From: JACOTK01 sp038256565
GTDB lineage: Bacteria; Actinomycetota; Acidimicrobiia; Acidimicrobiales; CADCSY01
Assembly: GCA_038256565.1 (NCBI GenBank)
Contig: JBBSKG010000053.1
Location: 1-17,677, forward strand
Reading direction: 5' to 3'
DNA: 17,677 bases
Part shown: positions 1-5,803 of the stretch, piece by piece
Position numbering within the stretch: the first letter of the stretch is position 1
How the letters are laid out: every line of letters begins with the position of its first letter
Notes under the pieces: model-generated
The model's input: the letters and a program-made list of their open reading frames with translations, nothing else
The model's database searches: none
What the model was told of the DNA's origin: nothing
Translations under genes and position numbers: made by a program

Positions 1-377
1 ATGCAGCGGGGGCCGTCTGCTCGGGTGAGTCTTTCGTCGAGCGTCGCCACTGGGGCGTCAAGTGACTCGGCGAGGGCAACGTACCAAGCATCGTAGGCGG
101 TGAGATTCTCACGGAGTTCCCAGATCCGCTGCGCAAACGGCTCGTAGGGGAACAACTCTACCCGTAGTCCCATAAGGTCGCCATGAGCAAGAGCGGCTAT
201 GTCGGGGGAGATGTCACCCGAGAGTGCAGCGCGACGCAAGATGTTTGCTACTTCAACCGGCATCAGATGAGGGGCCGCCAAGCTCTGGTCGGGAAGGAGT
301 GCATCGGCCCAGGAGCCGTCAGGCCCAGTGTCGACGAGAGCGGCGATGACCATTGATGCATCGACGACCAGGGTCAT
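1..377 (-). CDS. vapC: VapC-type PIN-domain ribonuclease toxin (partial at window edge)
   Basis: This is the toxin of a VapBC type II toxin-antitoxin pair. VapC proteins are Mg-dependent endoribonucleases that cut RNA, often tRNA, when free of antitoxin. I translated the minus strand from the ATG at 377-375; 125 codons are visible and the end lies beyond the left edge. PIN acidic residues are in the expected places: D6 in LVVDAS, E42 in MPVEVANIL, D96 in TAYDAWYVALAE and D114 in VATLDERL. Only the last few residues should be missing. The start overlaps the vapB stop by four bases (ATGA), so translation is probably coupled and the toxin is made after its antitoxin. Family assignment is firm; the RNA target cannot be told from sequence. 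Confidence 0.9.
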   Translation of the reverse strand, partial: MTLVVDASMVIAALVDTGPDGSWADALLPDQSLAAPHLMPVEVANILRRAALSGDISPDIAALAHGDLMGLRVELFPYEPFAQRIWELRENLTAYDAWYVALAESLDAPVATLDERLTRADGPRC

Positions 378-607
378 GTTCGGTCGGTATCTCGATAGCG
401 AAGGATCTTGTCACGGGTGAGCACGGTGCCCGTTTGCGATTTTCGTTCTCGCATACGGGCAACCATGACTTGGGCGTCAGGCCGTCGAGCCAGTTCGATC
501 AGTTGGTGGCGAAGGTATTCCTGAAGCGAACGACCGGTCGATGCTGCTCGTGCCGCGAGTGCATCACGAGTCTCGTCGGGAACATCTCGGATACTGATTG
601 AAGCCAT
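374..607 (-). CDS. vapB: VapB/FitA-like ribbon-helix-helix antitoxin
   Basis: This 77-residue protein is the antitoxin of the pair. The N-terminus (ASISIRDVPDETRDAL) is the beta strand plus first helix of a FitA/Arc-type ribbon-helix-helix DNA-binding domain, followed by a helix around GRSLQEYLRHQL. The basic, polar C-terminal part (residues about 45-77) would be the disordered segment that wraps the PIN toxin. Such antitoxins bind their own promoter as a complex with the toxin. No Shine-Dalgarno is visible upstream of the ATG. A promoter-like pair sits so close that the message is probably leaderless (see 606-642). The gene overlaps vapC by four bases. Confidence 0.88.
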   Translation of the reverse strand: MASISIRDVPDETRDALAARAASTGRSLQEYLRHQLIELARRPDAQVMVARMRERKSQTGTVLTRDKILRYRDTDRT

Positions 608-642
608 GCATGCATTATGCGTTGTTTAGCAGTAAAGTGCAA
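606..642 (-). promoter_or_regulatory. vapBC promoter and palindromic operator; probable leaderless start
   Basis: Read on the minus strand, TTGCAC (642-637) and CATAAT (619-614) are separated by exactly 17 bases and form a plausible primary-sigma promoter. Transcription would begin about seven bases past the -10, that is at about 607, the A of the vapB ATG. A leaderless mRNA is therefore predicted, which fits the missing Shine-Dalgarno. The -10 is embedded in two short palindromes, ATGCATGCAT (606-615) and GCATTATGC (612-620), which are candidate binding sites for VapB autorepression. Assignment is by pattern only. Confidence 0.5.
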
Positions 643-658
643 TTATTATTGCCGAGCA
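633..658 (+). promoter_or_regulatory. Possible sigma-28 (WhiG/FliA)-like promoter
   Basis: TAAAGTGC (633-640) and GCCGAGCA (651-658) resemble the TAAA / GCCGATAA elements of FliA/WhiG-class promoters. The spacing is 14 bases from TAAA to GCCG. The orientation is toward the riboswitch and pilin. A second, weaker pair is TCAA (698-701) with GCCGTTAT (718-725), spacing 16. No convincing primary-sigma promoter was found for the pilin, so these are the best candidates, but the match is partial. Confidence 0.25.
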
Positions 659-686
659 CACTTCCGGTGTGAGTGTGCAAGTTTTT
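656..686 (+). terminator. Terminator-like hairpin upstream of the pilin leader
   Basis: GCACACT (656-662) and AGTGTGC (672-678) form a perfect 7-bp stem with a 9-base loop, followed by a run of five T (682-686). This has the form of an intrinsic terminator on the plus strand. No plus-strand gene ends here, so it could shield the pilin leader from antisense read-through across vapBC. It could also simply be an inverted repeat used as an operator. Confidence 0.35.
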
Positions 687-736
687 CTGAATAACGCTCA
701 AGGTGGTGTCAAGAACTGCCGTTATTGATAGTGCGA

Positions 737-847
737 GCAGGTGCTCTTGACAAAGGCAAACCCTCCGAGAGGTGGGGACGCAAAGCCACGGGACCCTCCT
801 CCGTCAACGGCGACGGAGCGGTCAGCCGAGCTGCCTGGAGAACCTGC
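737..847 (+). ncRNA. c-di-GMP-I (GEMM) riboswitch aptamer upstream of the major pilin
   Basis: This stretch has the conserved GEMM-I skeleton. The core is GGCAAACC (755-762), a P1b arm closed by a GAGA GNRA-type tetraloop (767-770), then the near-invariant GGGACGCAAAGCC (775-787). A second arm is built on CTCCGTC (799-805) pairing GACGGAG (812-818). A short hairpin CAGC/GCTG (823-833) corresponds to P3. The closing P1 helix pairs GCAGGT (737-742) with ACCTGC (842-847), and continues after one mismatch with CTC/GAG. The base before the conserved GC is G (755, position 20 in Vc2 numbering), as in c-di-GMP aptamers rather than the A of the cGAMP-selective subgroup. It lies 85 bases upstream of a type IV pilin start, so pilin expression is probably set by c-di-GMP. 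Confidence 0.9.
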
Positions 848-871
848 CTGTTCCGAACAGGGACAGACAGG
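843..871 (+). promoter_or_regulatory. Hairpin competing with riboswitch P1 (candidate expression platform)
   Basis: CCTGCCTGTTCC (843-854) pairs with GGGACAGACAGG (860-871) around a GAACA loop: twelve positions with one mismatch and one G-T pair. Its 5' arm uses bases 843-847, which are also the 3' strand of riboswitch P1, so the two helices cannot coexist. Ligand binding, which stabilises P1, would prevent this hairpin. There is no T-run after it, so a standard intrinsic terminator is not shown; a Rho-dependent or U-less stop is possible. If it does act as a terminator, c-di-GMP would turn the pilin ON. Confidence 0.5.
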
Positions 872-932
872 GCAAGGTCACGGTTCGTTTCAGACAAACA
901 ACCTATCCATTGTCCCGAAAGGAAAACTCATT

Positions 933-1433
933 ATGTTGAACACACTGCGTCAACGGATGGCCAAGGACGAAGAGGGCTTCACCCTCATCGAACTCATGGT
1001 CGTCATTCTCATCATTGCCATTCTCATGGCAATCGCAATCCCCACCTTCCTTGGTGCTCAAACACGTGCCCAGGATCGTGGTGCCCAGTCCAATCTGCGC
1101 AATGCTCTAACAGGGGCTAAGACCGTCGCAACCGATAACTCGGGCCTGTTCGTGAGCACAGGCTCAACGGTTCTTGTCGAAGCAGACCTGTTTGCGGCCG
1201 AACCATCGCTTACGTTTACGGACGGCGCAATGACGACATCCGGCCCTGTCGACGTCAGCGTGGCGGTGGGCGGCACAAGCATTGCGCTCATCAACATGAG
1301 TGCATCAGGGAAGTTCTACTGTATGCAGGCTAGCTCCGGTGGCACCATCGTCCGCAAGACCGCTGCAACCTATATAGGGGTATTTGCCGCAGCTTCTCCT
1401 GGCCTGTGTGTGCCTGGAGCGACCACCTGGTAG
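933..1433 (+). CDS. pilA: Major type IV prepilin (type IVa pilin)
   Basis: This is a 166-residue prepilin, the probable main structural subunit of the pilus. The 15-residue basic leader ends at EEG|FTLIELMVV. Cleavage after G15 gives mature Phe+1 (which PilD also methylates) and Glu+5 (E20), followed by the hydrophobic assembly helix (residues 16-41). The globular part is short and rich in Thr, Ser and Ala. C130 and C159 are spaced to form a C-terminal disulfide loop. The reading frame stays open upstream as far as 741, but the ATG at 933 is chosen because GAAAGGA sits at 917-923, nine bases upstream, and it gives a normal leader length. It stands alone between the riboswitch leader and a strong terminator, as expected for a highly expressed pilin. 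Whether it is major or minor is inferred from this isolated, specially regulated position. Confidence 0.92.
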   Translation: MLNTLRQRMAKDEEGFTLIELMVVILIIAILMAIAIPTFLGAQTRAQDRGAQSNLRNALTGAKTVATDNSGLFVSTGSTVLVEADLFAAEPSLTFTDGAMTTSGPVDVSVAVGGTSIALINMSASGKFYCMQASSGGTIVRKTAATYIGVFAAASPGLCVPGATTW

Positions 1434-1467
1434 GTCGTCGCCGGCTGGTGCCGGTTTTGAACGAGAT

Positions 1468-1504
1468 AGACGGTCGGGCAGTTGCCCGACCGTCTGCTTG
1501 TTTT
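1468..1504 (+). terminator. Rho-independent terminator after pilin gene
   Basis: A perfect 13-bp stem pairs 1468-1480 with 1483-1495 (ends AGACGG and CCGTCT), followed by GCTTGTTTT (1496-1504). It starts 35 bases after the pilin stop and separates the riboswitch-controlled pilin message from pilD. Confidence 0.9.
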
Positions 1505-1567
1505 AGGCACTTCCACAGCCAGCCCATCCCCCCTGTTCAGCAATCGGGCCGGTACTCTCGATCGGCA

Positions 1568-2341
1568 ATGACGATGGGGGCATTGGTGGCAGCGTGTGGA
1601 TTGGTCGGGCTGGCGATTGGCTCGTTTCTCAATGTGGTGATTTATCGGGTCCCACTTCGCCAATCAGTTGTTTCCCCCCGCTCTCGTTGCACGGGGTGCG
1701 CGACCGAGTTGGCCGCCCGAGACAACATTCCGGTGCTCTCTTGGCTGATCTTGCGGGGCAAATGTCGCACCTGCAAGGTGCCCATCGCCATTCGCTATCC
1801 AGCGGTCGAATTGCTCACGGCCGTCCTCTTCGCCGCAACTGCCGCACGCCTGGGCCCGAATCTGGAGCTGGTGCCCTTCCTCCTTTTAGTTGCCGTGCTC
1901 ATTGCGGTGAGCGTCATAGACATCGAGCACTACATTGTTCCGAACCGCATCGTGATCTTTGCCCTTGTTACGTCAGTGCCATTGCTGGCAGCGACGGCGA
2001 TTGTCGACCATCAAGGCACTGAACTGCGCAACGCAATGCTGGGCTCGCTCATGGCGAGTGGTGCATTGTTTCTCCTGCATCTGGCTTACCCCCGAGGTAT
2101 GGGTATGGGCGACGTGAAGCTTGCGCTCGTTCTTGGGCTCTATCTCGGATGGCTCAGTTTGGGACATGTGTTGTTGGGAGTGTTCTTAGGGTTCTTGCTT
2201 GGTTCGGTTGGCGGCATTGCCTTGATCGTCACAGGTCTGCGCACGCGCTCGCAGCACTTGCCTTTCGCCCCCTTCTTGGCAGGCGGAGCGATGCTCGCCG
2301 TGTTAATGGGCGAGCGAATCCTTGATTGGTACCTGCATTGA
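1568..2341 (+). CDS. pilD: Prepilin leader peptidase / N-methyltransferase (PilD)
   Basis: This 257-residue polytopic membrane enzyme removes prepilin leaders at the G|F site and N-methylates the new first residue. The N-terminal domain carries the paired CxxC motifs (C41/C44 and C66/C69) typical of bifunctional PilD. The two catalytic aspartates of the A24 family are D118 in SVIDIEHYIVPN and D182 in GMGMGDVK. Eight or so hydrophobic segments are visible, starting at residues 3-26. The frame is open upstream to 1406, through the terminator, so the ATG at 1568 is preferred: it begins directly before the first membrane helix. No good Shine-Dalgarno precedes it, so the exact start is uncertain (ATG 1574 is an alternative). 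Its substrates in this window are the pilin at 933 and the PilV/PilW-type proteins. Confidence 0.93.
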   Translation: MTMGALVAACGLVGLAIGSFLNVVIYRVPLRQSVVSPRSRCTGCATELAARDNIPVLSWLILRGKCRTCKVPIAIRYPAVELLTAVLFAATAARLGPNLELVPFLLLVAVLIAVSVIDIEHYIVPNRIVIFALVTSVPLLAATAIVDHQGTELRNAMLGSLMASGALFLLHLAYPRGMGMGDVKLALVLGLYLGWLSLGHVLLGVFLGFLLGSVGGIALIVTGLRTRSQHLPFAPFLAGGAMLAVLMGERILDWYLH

Positions 2342-2350
2342 CCGATGGAG

Positions 2351-2366
2351 TGGGGTGTTTCGCCCC
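2351..2366 (+). terminator. Weak hairpin after pilD
   Basis: GGGGT (2352-2356) pairs with GCCCC (2362-2366) across a 5-base loop just after the pilD stop. There is no T-run, so termination is doubtful. It marks the end of pilD before the next promoter region. Confidence 0.25.
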
Positions 2367-2403
2367 GTCACGTGTGTTAACTAATGTGGCAGGTGATCAC
2401 TTT

Positions 2404-2484
2404 AGGTGAGATTGTTGATAGTGTTGAAGTTGTTGTTTATGTGAGGGGAGTGACATATGATGCAGATGTTGTTTCTGTTGCTTC
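2404..2484 (+). repeat. Phased 9-bp repeat array (TGTTG-NNNN) in the pilMN operon promoter
   Basis: The pentamer TGTTG starts at 2413, 2422, 2431, 2467 and 2476, all in one 9-bp register. The three slots between (2440 TGTGA, 2449 AGTGA, 2458 TGATG) and the one before (2404 AGGTG) are degenerate versions. The array covers the -35, the spacer, the -10 and the first transcribed bases of the promoter for the HTH-pilMN operon. Tandem direct repeats are the type of site used by BldC-like MerR-family proteins, which bind as head-to-tail multimers, and such a protein is encoded directly downstream. The link is inference. Confidence 0.55.
2433..2461 (+). promoter_or_regulatory. Probable promoter of the HTH-pilMN-pilO-pilP operon
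   Basis: TTGTTT (2433-2438) and TATGAT (2456-2461) are separated by 17 bases, a primary-sigma arrangement with a good -10 and a modest -35. The predicted start is near 2468, giving a leader of about 35 bases that contains the Shine-Dalgarno AGAAGGA (2488-2494). Confidence 0.55.
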
Positions 2485-2502
2485 CCCAGAAGGACCATTG
2501 CG

Positions 2503-2679
2503 ATGGCCAAGGATGATCGATTTCTTACGGTGCAAGAGGTGGCAGAGCAGATGCGCGTCTCAAATATGACGGTATACAGACTGATCAAAGCTGGCGAGTT
2601 GGTAGCTGCTCGCGTGGGGCGCAGCTATCGCCTGCGAGAGGCCGAGGTCGAGTCGTATCTACGTAGAGGTGACTCATAA
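2503..2679 (+). CDS. Small excisionase/BldC-family (MerR-like) helix-turn-helix DNA-binding protein
   Basis: This 58-residue protein consists of a winged HTH and little else. It begins MAKDDRFLTVQEVAEQM; the HTH is residues 8-30 (LTVQEVAEQMRVS, then TVYRLIKAGELVA) and the wing and final helix are GRSYRLREAEVESYL. This is the excisionase-type fold shared by MerR N-terminal domains and actinobacterial BldC. The start is secured by AGAAGGA (2488-2494), eight bases upstream of the ATG. Its stop overlaps the pilMN start by one base (TAATG), so it is the first gene of the pilus platform operon, and a role in regulating that operon is inferred. It is too short for an effector domain, unlike full MerR proteins. 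No phage or integrase gene is nearby, so a true excisionase is less likely. Confidence 0.85.
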   Translation: MAKDDRFLTVQEVAEQMRVSNMTVYRLIKAGELVAARVGRSYRLREAEVESYLRRGDS

Positions 2680-4460
2680 TGGTCAAAGTTGTAGTGGGTC
2701 TAGATGTTGGCACCCATGCCGTGCGCGCTGCTGAGGTCGTGCTTGGCAAGGGCCAGCCCACGTTGCGACGCTTTGCTCAGGTGACACTGCCTCCAGGTGC
2801 CGTAGTAGATGGTGAGGTAGTCGACCCGTCGGCTGTTTCCCTTGCCCTGAAACGCCTCTGGAAAGAGGGTGGTTTTAAGAGCCGAACAGTTGTCACCGGA
2901 GTTGCCAACCCTCGCGTTCTGGTGCGTTCGACAGAAGTGCCGGTTATGGCGGTGGAAGATCTTCGTTCGGCATTGACTTTTCAGGTACAAGATCTAATTC
3001 CAATCCCAATCGAAGACACCGTTTTTGATTACCAAATTATTGAAGAGACTGGCAACGACGAGGGTCAGCGCCTCTATCGGGTCATGTTGGTGGCAGCGCA
3101 TAGAGACATGCTTCGTTCGCTGCTCGCAGCTCTTGAAGGAGCAGGGCTTACTCCAAGTGGCATTGATCTACTTCCATTTGCTCTCTTGCGTTCACTTGTA
3201 GGTCCGGGCTCCTTCCTTCCTCCGCTTCCTGCACTATCAGAAGATCGGCTGGCCAAACCTGAGGAAGGCGAGCATGGAGAAGGTGACACCGAAGAAGAGG
3301 CATCTGAGCCATATGAGGCAATTGTTTCTATAGGTGCAGGTGTCACAACGGTCATGTTGCACCAGGCGGGCAAGGCTCGATTTGTGCGCAGCGTTGCTTC
3401 TGGGGGCAACGACATTACCGAAAAGCTTGCTCATGAATTGTCAATCGATTTTGAACAAGCTGAAGGGCTAAAACGCGAAGCCCGCCTTGATTCCGATGAC
3501 GCCATGGAGACGCGTGCTGCAGAGATTGTTGCTGAGGCAACGACTGAGTTGTTTGATGAGGTGCGTGACTCGCTTGATTATTTCCGCACACAAATAAGCA
3601 GCGGGACTTTTAACAAGGTGATGATTACTGGCGGTGTCGCCATGGCCTCAGACATCGAGAGTAAAATGGCAAACGAGCTGGGAAATGGTTATTCGGTGTT
3701 TCTTGGTCACCCACTTGAACATGTGGCGATTGGCCGCACTGGTCTTTCACCCGAAGTATTGACTGCTAACGAACCATTGATCGCAACGCCAATGGGTCTT
3801 GCTCTCAACTCGGTCCTTTCTCTAAGCGGTCTTGCGCCAATTTCGTTGCTCCCTGGTGAAGTAACCGCAGAACGCCGTGATCGCCAACAAACGCTTGTGG
3901 CTGCAGGGGTTGTTGCGGGCGTTGCCGTCTTGTTGGCAGGTGTTTATGCCATGCGGATGGAAACGGTTGATAACGCTAAGAATGATGCAGCAATTGAAGA
4001 GTCCCAAACGTCCCAGCTTCAGGCTGAAGTTGGGACTTATCAAGATGTCGAAGCGCTTCAAGCAGACGTGACTGCTCGTGAAAGTGTCGTAAAGGCTGTG
4101 CTTGTTGATGACTTGGCATGGACTCGTATGTTTCAAGAAATCGCCACTGTTTTGCCAGGCGATGTGTGGCTCACTTCTTTTAATGCAACAGGTGCCCCTC
4201 CAACCGTTGCAGGTGCTGCATCGCCTATCGCTGGCAATATAACGGTCGGTGCCATTGGTTTTTACCAAACCTCCACCGCTCGGTGGCTGTTGCGCCTGGG
4301 TGAGCTTGAATCATTGCGAGACCTCTGGGTTCCGTCGGCAACCAAGCCCCCAGATGGCTTAGAGAACTCACTAGTTACGTTCTCGTCGTCGGCGACGCTC
4401 ACTGAAAAGGCTCGCTCGAACCGATCTGATCGTTATATCAATGGAGAAGAGGGACAGTGA
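2679..4460 (+). CDS. pilM: PilM-PilN fusion protein, type IV pilus inner-membrane platform
   Basis: The 593 residues equal the sum of a normal PilM and a normal PilN. Residues 1-385 are PilM, a cytoplasmic actin-like ATPase fold: GLDVGTHAVRAAEV (phosphate 1), SIGAGVTTVMLH (phosphate 2) and MITGGVAMAS (adenosine site). An acidic Glu-rich insert lies near residues 185-215. At residue 388 the PilN signature appears as ISLLPGE (usually INLLP), followed by basic residues and one membrane helix (about 404-425). A coiled coil and a periplasmic-type PilN domain (about 430-570) follow. In separate systems PilM grips the INLLP peptide of PilN; here the two would be tied together, so the link is fixed at 1:1. 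There is no stop or frameshift between the halves. It overlaps pilO by GTGA (4457-4460). Confidence 0.92.
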   Translation: MVKVVVGLDVGTHAVRAAEVVLGKGQPTLRRFAQVTLPPGAVVDGEVVDPSAVSLALKRLWKEGGFKSRTVVTGVANPRVLVRSTEVPVMAVEDLRSALTFQVQDLIPIPIEDTVFDYQIIEETGNDEGQRLYRVMLVAAHRDMLRSLLAALEGAGLTPSGIDLLPFALLRSLVGPGSFLPPLPALSEDRLAKPEEGEHGEGDTEEEASEPYEAIVSIGAGVTTVMLHQAGKARFVRSVASGGNDITEKLAHELSIDFEQAEGLKREARLDSDDAMETRAAEIVAEATTELFDEVRDSLDYFRTQISSGTFNKVMITGGVAMASDIESKMANELGNGYSVFLGHPLEHVAIGRTGLSPEVLTANEPLIATPMGLALNSVLSLSGLAPISLLPGEVTAERRDRQQTLVAAGVVAGVAVLLAGVYAMRMETVDNAKNDAAIEESQTSQLQAEVGTYQDVEALQADVTARESVVKAVLVDDLAWTRMFQEIATVLPGDVWLTSFNATGAPPTVAGAASPIAGNITVGAIGFYQTSTARWLLRLGELESLRDLWVPSATKPPDGLENSLVTFSSSATLTEKARSNRSDRYINGEEGQ

Positions 4461-5128
4461 ACCGCCGCATCATGATCATTACCGGCGTCGTTCTGGTAGC
4501 AATTATCGGGATTTGGTACGTGTTTGGTTTTAGTGCGCAGAGCAAGGACATCAGTGCGGCTAGAGGCCGTGAAGAAACAGCTCGGGAAACTAATGATCAG
4601 TTGGTGCTTCGTATTTCACAGCTCAAGGTGGCCCGTAAGGGCGTACCCAAATTGACCGCCACGCTTGAGCGTTTGCGACGGGCCGTTCCTGAAGATGCCA
4701 ACCTTGCCGAGTTCATATTGCAGGCCAATGACATAGCCGAAGAATCAGGCGTTGATTGGCTCAACATTGCGCCCTCTCAGCCAGCGGTGAGCGAAACACC
4801 AGACTTGCCCGCCAAGATTGCCTTAAACATCACGATCGACGGCGGTTATTTTCAGGTGCTTGACTATTTGAACCGCCTTGCCGAGTTGCCTCGCATCGTC
4901 GTGGTCGATTCGCTGAGCTTGACTCCCGGTGAGGCTGAGGCGAGTGGTGCCCCGCGCATGAGCGCAGTGTTGAGCGCCCGGATGTTTTCGACAAAGGCAG
5001 GAGCGGCCGATGCCGAGGCTGCCAACACGGTCGGAGCCGCTACAACAGCCACCACTGTGGCTGGAGCCACGGGCAGCACGGTGACGACAACGTCAACCAC
5101 TGCGCCCGTGTCTACTGGAGGCCGATGA
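4457..5128 (+). CDS. pilO: Type IV pilus platform protein PilO
   Basis: This 223-residue bitopic protein partners PilN in the inner-membrane alignment complex. A short basic N-terminus (MNRRI) leads to a membrane helix (residues 6-25), then a coiled coil (about 28-80) and a ferredoxin-like domain (about 80-178; core strands around IALNITIDGGYFQVLDYLNRL and RIVVVDSLSL). The last 40 residues are a Thr/Ala/Ser-rich low-complexity tail, an addition to the usual PilO. The GTG start overlaps the pilMN stop by four bases, and a purine-rich stretch (GGAGAAGAGGG, 4443-4453) serves as ribosome site. Position directly after PilN confirms the call. Confidence 0.88.
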   Translation: MNRRIMIITGVVLVAIIGIWYVFGFSAQSKDISAARGREETARETNDQLVLRISQLKVARKGVPKLTATLERLRRAVPEDANLAEFILQANDIAEESGVDWLNIAPSQPAVSETPDLPAKIALNITIDGGYFQVLDYLNRLAELPRIVVVDSLSLTPGEAEASGAPRMSAVLSARMFSTKAGAADAEAANTVGAATTATTVAGATGSTVTTTSTTAPVSTGGR

Positions 5129-5796
5129 TGGCTAAATCAAAAAATGTAGAGCTAAATGATATAGACCCAGCCAAGGAAGCTGCAGACTCTAAACGTCGAG
5201 TAGCGATCTTGCTTGGTATCGGCGTGGGCCTTTTGGCGGCAGCCTTTTTCGTGCCCAAGTTGTTGTTCGGAGGAAGTGATACCAGCACTTCTGACACTCT
5301 GACCGTACCCGTAGTCAGTTCGGTCCCCGGTGCCGTGGCTACTCCCGGCGGAGTAGCTCCTTCGGTTAGTACGCCGAGTTCAGGAACGACCACGACTACA
5401 GTTGCCTTGGGTGCGTTGCCAGAGTCGTATGAGGTTTTTGCCACTCGTAACCCGTTTACGCCGCTAGTTACTCCTTCTACGACCATTCCGGGCAACGACT
5501 CAACTGGCACTACGGTTCCGGGTGGAACGGGTAGTAGTAATCCATCGCCTCCAACAACTAATGGAACTGAGCCTCAGGTTCAACAAAAGATTGTTGTACT
5601 TGATGTTTCCCGAGGTGCAAATGGGGAGCCGGTAGTGAGCCTGAGTGTAGATGGGGTTGTATACCAGCTTCGGACAGGCGATATCTTCGCGACCAACTAC
5701 AAGGTTGTTGCTATAAACCTAAGCACCGGTTGCGCCGACCTGCTTCACGGCGATGAACCCTTCCCGCTCTGTCGTGGTCAAGAGATCAAGAAGTAG
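5128..5796 (+). CDS. PilP-like bitopic pilus platform protein
   Basis: This 222-residue protein has a charged cytoplasmic N-terminus, one membrane helix (residues 24-47), and two Thr/Ser/Pro-rich linkers (about 48-95 and 112-148). The motif RNPF (107-110) recalls the short RDPF/RNPF segment before the folded part of PilP and GspC proteins. A small C-terminal beta domain (about 153-222) contains VDGVVYQLRTGD and a likely disulfide pair, C202 and C215. It completes a pilM-N-O-P order, so I infer the PilP role; sequence similarity to classical PilP, a secretin-binding lipoprotein, is weak and there is no lipobox. ATG 5128 is chosen over ATG 5125 because GGAGG (5117-5121) is then six bases away. 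The stop lies seven bases from a convergent gene remnant, and no terminator is seen. Confidence 0.7.
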   Translation: MAKSKNVELNDIDPAKEAADSKRRVAILLGIGVGLLAAAFFVPKLLFGGSDTSTSDTLTVPVVSSVPGAVATPGGVAPSVSTPSSGTTTTTVALGALPESYEVFATRNPFTPLVTPSTTIPGNDSTGTTVPGGTGSSNPSPPTTNGTEPQVQQKIVVLDVSRGANGEPVVSLSVDGVVYQLRTGDIFATNYKVVAINLSTGCADLLHGDEPFPLCRGQEIKK

Positions 5797-5803
5797 TAAC
5801 CCA

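Noticed and set aside
353..601. Plus-strand open frame over vapB
   Set aside because: It is antisense to a clear RHH antitoxin and shows no recognisable features.
741..932. In-frame upstream extension of the pilin (64 more codons)
   Set aside because: It would translate the riboswitch and give an implausible leader. The ATG at 933 has a good ribosome site and a normal 15-residue leader.
1406..1567. Upstream extension of pilD
   Set aside because: It runs through the pilin terminator hairpin and adds no membrane or conserved sequence.
2384..2569. Open frame of 61 codons with many valines across the 9-bp repeat region
   Set aside because: It has no Shine-Dalgarno, covers a good promoter and overlaps the start of the HTH gene in another frame. 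The valines follow from the TGTTG repeats, though the frame remains an alternative explanation for the periodicity.
2503..2679. Phage excisionase as the identity of the small HTH protein
   Set aside because: No integrase, att-like repeats or phage genes are in the window, and the gene is translationally overlapped with pilMN.
3822..4268. 148-codon minus-strand frame antisense to the PilN half
   Set aside because: No family resemblance, no ribosome site, and the sense frame is a clear PilN domain.
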